From the NCBI GenBank assembly GCA_964486055.1, contig CAZALE010000009.1, forward strand, positions 32,235 to 96,234: a stretch of DNA of 64,000 bases, read 5' to 3'. A program made the translations under genes and the position numbers. Positions 60,706-64,000 of this stretch are shown here, piece after piece. This stretch comes from J014 sp964486055 (lineage in GTDB: Bacteria > Acidobacteriota > Blastocatellia > Pyrinomonadales > Pyrinomonadaceae). Numbering within the stretch: position 1 is the first letter of the stretch; the number at the start of each line of letters is the position of its first letter. Below the pieces are notes generated by a model. That model was not told where the DNA came from, did no database searches, and worked only from the letters and a program-made list of their open reading frames with translations.

Positions 60706-60871
60706 GGTTGAAAACAGGAATTGTAGCGTAAGATTTGGTTTCATCAATCGAGAGTTCAAGCCTAGATTATCACGCTACAGCAAAGTTTCAACCTTGAAAA
60801 AACAACAAGTTTAATCCGCTACAAGGTGTTGCAGATTAAAACTTGTGCTAACTGCCGGAAAGATTTTTCGG
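60706..60871 (+). promoter_or_regulatory. Structured leader of the rpsL operon with alternative stems
   Basis: Within the predicted leader: GGTTGAAA (60706-60713) pairs with TTTCAACC (60786-60793); inside it TGTAGCGT (60722-60729) pairs with ACGCTACA (60772-60779). The same 5' strand, TTGTAGCG (60721-60728), can instead pair perfectly with CGCTACAA (60817-60824). CAAGTTTAATC (60806-60816) pairs with GATTAAAACTTG (60834-60845) with one bulge, enclosing that second site. CCGGAAA/TTTTCGG (60855-60871) forms a last small hairpin. Mutually exclusive pairing suggests a regulatory leader, perhaps binding S7 or S12. Confidence 0.55.
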
Positions 60872-60916
60872 TAAGAGTCAGGTCGATAATAAACTTTTGT
60901 TCAGGAAGCAAGGAAG

Positions 60917-61297
60917 ATGCCGACTATAAATCAGTTAGTTCGCAAGGGACGTCAAAAAGTTAAATATAAAACGGCTAGCCCAGCGCTTCAAGGCAATCCA
61001 CAGAAGCGAGGAGTTTGCACTAGGGTTTATACTCAAACACCGAAGAAGCCGAACTCGGCTTTGCGAAAGGTAGCGCGTGTTCGCCTAACTAATGGTATTG
61101 AAGTTACGGCTTACATACCTGGTATCGGTCACAATTTGCAAGAGCACTCGATAGTTTTAATTAGAGGTGGTCGTGTGAAGGATTTACCAGGTGTGCGTTA
61201 TCACATCATAAGAGGTACTCTTGATGCTGCTGGTGTTGCCAATAGGCATCAAGGCCGTTCAAAATATGGTGCAAAACGTCCAAAAGGCTCGAAGTAA
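60917..61297 (+). CDS. rpsL: 30S ribosomal protein S12
   Basis: Decoding-centre protein of the small subunit. 126 residues, the universal length. MPTINQLVRKGRQKVKYK starts the N-terminal extension; TPKKPNSALRKVARVRLTNG (near 41-60) includes the Lys residue that carries streptomycin resistance mutations, and RGGRVKDLPGVRYHIIRG (near 86-103) holds the conserved PGVRYH. AGGAAG precedes the ATG. First gene of the str operon. Confidence 0.99.
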   Translation: MPTINQLVRKGRQKVKYKTASPALQGNPQKRGVCTRVYTQTPKKPNSALRKVARVRLTNGIEVTAYIPGIGHNLQEHSIVLIRGGRVKDLPGVRYHIIRGTLDAAGVANRHQGRSKYGAKRPKGSK

Positions 61298-61310
61298 TTG
61301 AGGTGTAAAG

Positions 61311-61781
61311 ATGCCGAGAAGAAAAGTTGTAAGAAGAAGAGAAGTTTTACCCGATCCCATCTATAACAGCACGATGGTTACCAAATTCATCAACTGCATG
61401 ATGTGGGATGGGAAAAGATCCTTGTCAGAGCGCATATTCTACGGCGCAATGAAAAAAATTGCGGAAAAGACCGGAGAAGATCCTATGAAGATCTTCAAGA
61501 GGGCTATTGAGAATGTTTCTCCTGTTTTAGAAGTGAAATCAAGAAGAATCGGTGGCGCAACTTATCAAGTACCAGTTGAAGTTAATGAATACAGGAGAAA
61601 CACTCTAGCCATACGATGGCTAATCCACAGCGCTCGGGATAGAAACGAAAAAACCATGGAAGATAGGCTCGTTGCGGAGCTGTTAGATGCGATGAATGGT
61701 CGCGGCGGCGCCGTTAAGAAGAAAGAAGATGTTCATAGGATGGCAGAGGCTAATAGAGCTTTTGCACACTACAGATTCTAG
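61311..61781 (+). CDS. rpsG: 30S ribosomal protein S7
   Basis: Primary binder that organises the 30S head. 156 residues, normal length. MPRRKVVRRREVLPDPIYNS, then KFINCMMWDGKRSLSERIFY and the helix ending in the hairpin arm VEVNEYRRNTLAIRWLI are all typical; the C-terminal MAEANRAFAHYRF is also canonical. In E. coli S7 represses its own operon by binding the rpsL-rpsG gap; here that gap is only 13 nt, so any such control would have to act elsewhere, such as the leader. Confidence 0.99.
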   Translation: MPRRKVVRRREVLPDPIYNSTMVTKFINCMMWDGKRSLSERIFYGAMKKIAEKTGEDPMKIFKRAIENVSPVLEVKSRRIGGATYQVPVEVNEYRRNTLAIRWLIHSARDRNEKTMEDRLVAELLDAMNGRGGAVKKKEDVHRMAEANRAFAHYRF

Positions 61782-61801
61782 TTCATAGATAGGTTAAGGT
61801 T

Positions 61802-63901
61802 ATGTCTTTAAAGGTTCCGTTAAATAGATTTAGAAATATCGGCATAATGGCCCATATTGATGCCGGTAAAACTACAACCACGGAGAGAATTTTGTACTAC
61901 ACCGGTGTCTCTCACAAGATAGGAGAAGTTCATGAGGGCACGGCGACGATGGACTGGATGGAGCAGGAGCAGGAGCGTGGTATCACGATTACTGCTGCTG
62001 CTACAACCTGCTTCTGGAAACGTCATGGCAATCAATACAGAATCAACATAATTGACACGCCAGGACACGTTGACTTCACGATGGAAGTTGAAAGAAGCTT
62101 GCGTGTTCTCGATGGATCGGTAGCGGTTTTTGATGGTGTAGCAGGTGTAGAACCTCAAACAGAAACTGTCTGGAGACAGGCAGATAAGTATAGAGTTCCC
62201 AGGATTTGTTTCATCAACAAATTGGATAGAGCTGGGGCTTCTTTTGAAAGAAGCTTTGAGTCAATTCAGAATCGTCTCGGCGCCAATGCTGTGGCACTAC
62301 AGCTCCCGATTGGTATCGAAGATCAATTTCGGGGCGTCGTAGATTTGATTGCGATGAAAGGGTTAGTATGGAAAGATGAGACGAAGGGAGCAGAATACGA
62401 AGTAATTGATATTCCATCTGATCTTTTAGAACAAGCCCAAGAATGGCGTGAAAAGTTGCTCGAGCAAGTAGCTTCAATTGACGATGATTTGATGATGAAA
62501 TACCTCGAAGGCCAGGAGATAACTGAAGAAGAAATTAGAGCTACTCTCAGAAAAGGCACCATAGAGCAGAAACTCGTTCCAGTCATCATGGGTGCTGCAT
62601 TTAAGAACAAGGGTGTGCAGCCTCTGCTCGATGCTGTTGTAGATTATCTGCCATCACCACTGGATATTCCCCCTGTCGAGGGTGTAAATCCAAAGACAGG
62701 TGAGACTGAAATACGAAAGGCTGATCCTAATGAGCCTTTCTCAGGATTGGTCTTCAAGTTAATGGCTGATAAGCATCTAGGACAATTAGCTTATGTCAGG
62801 ATATATTCTGGGACCCTGAATGCTGGCTCCTATGTGTACAACTCAACGAAAGGAAGCAAAGAGCGTGTTGGCCGCTTGATGAGAATGCACGCAAATAAGC
62901 GTGAAGACATCGATAGTGCCTCCGCAGGGGAAATAATAGCAATTGGCGGAATGAAAAATGTTACTACTGGCGACACAATTTGTGATGAAAATAAGCAGAT
63001 AGTACTTGAATCGATAGAGTTTCCTGATCCTGTGGTAAGAGTTGCTGTTGAACCAAAGACTAGAGCTGATCAAGATAAAATGGGCATAGCTTTGAGTCGT
63101 TTGGCTCAGGAAGATCCGTCTTTCCAGGTTAGCACTGACCATGAGACGGGGCAAACAATAATTGCCGGGATGGGTGAGCTTCATCTCGAAATTATCGTAG
63201 ATAGAATGAAGAGAGAATTCGGCGTCGAAGCAAATGTTGGAAAACCACAGGTTGCATACAGAGAGACAATAACCACACCAGCATACGGCAAAGAAATCTA
63301 TAAGCGTCAAACAGGCGGGCGTGGTCAATATGCCCATGTTGAAATTGAAATAGAGCCAGCACCAGGTCAAGGTTTCATATTTGAAGACCACATAACCGGT
63401 GGCGTCATACCGCGCCAGTTCATCAAGCCTACCATGGAAGGCATTCAGGATGCGATGAGGCGCGGATTCCTTGCCGGTTATGAAATGGTTGATATAAAGG
63501 TAAAGCTCGTTTTTGGTGGGTATCACGAAGTTGACTCTGATGAACGCTCTTTCCATATAGCAGGAAGCCTAGCTTTTCAAGATGCTGTTAAGAAGGCAAA
63601 ACCTGTTTTACTAGAGCCTATAATGAGAGTCGAAGTGGTTACCCCTGAGGAATACATGGGAGCTGTTAATGGAGACTTAAATCGGCGAAGAGGTCAGATT
63701 GAAAAAATGGAAGCACGTCCGGGTGGAATCCAAGTAATTACGGCTTTCGTGCCATTATCAGAGATGTTTGGTTATACAACTGATCTTAGAAGCTTGACCC
63801 AAGGAAGAGCTACTTCGACCATGCATTTTGATCATTATGAACAAGCACCCAAGAATGTGGCTGATGAAGTCATAGCTAAGGTTAAGGGTGCTACCAATTA
63901 A
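61802..63901 (+). CDS. fusA: Elongation factor G
   Basis: Translocase GTPase. 699 residues with the canonical motifs: G1 AHIDAGKTTTTERIL near 16-30, G2 RGITITAAATTC near 59-70, G3 DTPGHVDFTMEV near 87-98 with the catalytic His, G4 NKLDRAGASF near 141-150. Domain IV has KRQTGGRGQYAHVEIEIEPA and the C-terminal domain ends MHFDHYEQAPKNVADEVI. This is the housekeeping copy in the str operon; the window also holds an EF-G2-type paralog. Confidence 0.99.
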   Translation: MSLKVPLNRFRNIGIMAHIDAGKTTTTERILYYTGVSHKIGEVHEGTATMDWMEQEQERGITITAAATTCFWKRHGNQYRINIIDTPGHVDFTMEVERSLRVLDGSVAVFDGVAGVEPQTETVWRQADKYRVPRICFINKLDRAGASFERSFESIQNRLGANAVALQLPIGIEDQFRGVVDLIAMKGLVWKDETKGAEYEVIDIPSDLLEQAQEWREKLLEQVASIDDDLMMKYLEGQEITEEEIRATLRKGTIEQKLVPVIMGAAFKNKGVQPLLDAVVDYLPSPLDIPPVEGVNPKTGETEIRKADPNEPFSGLVFKLMADKHLGQLAYVRIYSGTLNAGSYVYNSTKGSKERVGRLMRMHANKREDIDSASAGEIIAIGGMKNVTTGDTICDENKQIVLESIEFPDPVVRVAVEPKTRADQDKMGIALSRLAQEDPSFQVSTDHETGQTIIAGMGELHLEIIVDRMKREFGVEANVGKPQVAYRETITTPAYGKEIYKRQTGGRGQYAHVEIEIEPAPGQGFIFEDHITGGVIPRQFIKPTMEGIQDAMRRGFLAGYEMVDIKVKLVFGGYHEVDSDERSFHIAGSLAFQDAVKKAKPVLLEPIMRVEVVTPEEYMGAVNGDLNRRRGQIEKMEARPGGIQVITAFVPLSEMFGYTTDLRSLTQGRATSTMHFDHYEQAPKNVADEVIAKVKGATN

Positions 63902-63945
63902 ATTTTTTAAGCTTTAGGAAATTTTATTCAAAGAAAGGAAAAAAT

Positions 63946-64000
63946 ATGAGCAAAGAGAGGTTTGACAGAAGCAAGCCGCATGTGAACATAGGGACGATAG
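63946..64000 (+). CDS. tuf: Elongation factor Tu (5' end only)
   Basis: The first 18 codons are in the window, reading MSKERFDRSKPHVNIGTI, the invariant EF-Tu N terminus. AAAGAAAGGAAA is the ribosome binding site. Its position after fusA is canonical. The rest lies past the window end. Confidence 0.95.
   Translation, partial: MSKERFDRSKPHVNIGTI

Noticed and set aside
62843..63556. 237-codon minus-strand reading frame
   Set aside because: Entirely antisense to fusA; highly Cys/Tyr/Phe-rich sequence with no domain. It is a shadow of the conserved EF-G codons.
1..64000. CRISPR arrays, insertion sequences, prophage or defence gene clusters
   Set aside because: No regularly spaced direct repeats, transposase, integrase, phage structural, restriction, toxin-antitoxin or reverse-transcriptase genes were found.

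Overview
The window is dense bacterial chromosome, A+T-rich by eye, with no plasmid, phage, insertion-sequence or CRISPR signature. The organism is a diderm (Gram-negative-type) heterotroph: it has apolipoprotein N-acyltransferase, an O-antigen-ligase family protein, a SurA-like periplasmic protein, a full set of membrane subunits for respiratory complex I, and a PilT motor. The gene content would fit an Acidobacteriota-like lineage (MJ0042 zinc-ribbon protein beside pilT, many secreted TPR proteins, a bTHX ribosomal protein). No rRNA or other strong phylogenetic marker is visible, so the phylum is left open.

Layout. 1-1.9 kb: a half-size GDT1/UPF0016 transporter and pyruvate kinase. 2.2-16.9 kb: a complex I operon nuoABCDEF-THX-GHJKLMN with its own promoter and a terminator-like hairpin; nuoI is missing from its usual place between nuoH and nuoJ, and a 43-codon ribosomal protein bTHX gene sits between nuoF and nuoG. 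17-20 kb: PilZ protein, GCS2-type carboxylate-amine ligase, class I glutamine amidotransferase. 20-24 kb (minus strand): heat-shock genes hsp20, clpB, grpE. 24-27 kb: two nucleoside-type ABC permeases coupled to purine nucleoside phosphorylase. 27-32.8 kb: envelope polysaccharide genes (GT4, a WecA-CapD-like fusion, TPR protein, O-antigen ligase). 32.7-41.5 kb (minus): metallophosphoesterase, SLC13 transporter, cyclase, ftsK, prfB with programmed +1 frameshift, lnt. 41.5-52.7 kb is the loosest part: a candidate structured RNA, orphan genes with strong promoters, two secreted TPR proteins, an EF-G paralog, two tRNA-Glu genes, nested inverted repeats, and queA. 52.7-60.5 kb: GNAT, thiE, pilT, zinc-ribbon/receiver protein, MBL hydrolase, GNAT, an STT3-like GT-C protein, crtZ-like hydroxylase and a SurA-like protein. 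60.6-64 kb: the str operon rpsL-rpsG-fusA-tuf (tuf cut by the window end), behind a consensus promoter and a leader of about 260 nt with mutually exclusive pairings.

How it works together. Complex I oxidises NADH and pumps protons. Nucleoside import plus PNP suggests purine salvage. The lipid-linked-sugar genes build surface polysaccharide. The heat-shock and translation genes are housekeeping. The best candidates for something undescribed are the rpsL leader, the minus-strand RNA candidate near 41.8 kb, the leaderless orphan gene with adjacent nested repeats at 49.8-50.6 kb, and the compositionally odd orphan beside tRNA-Glu(CUC) at 52 kb. No obvious defence or other novel multi-gene system was found.
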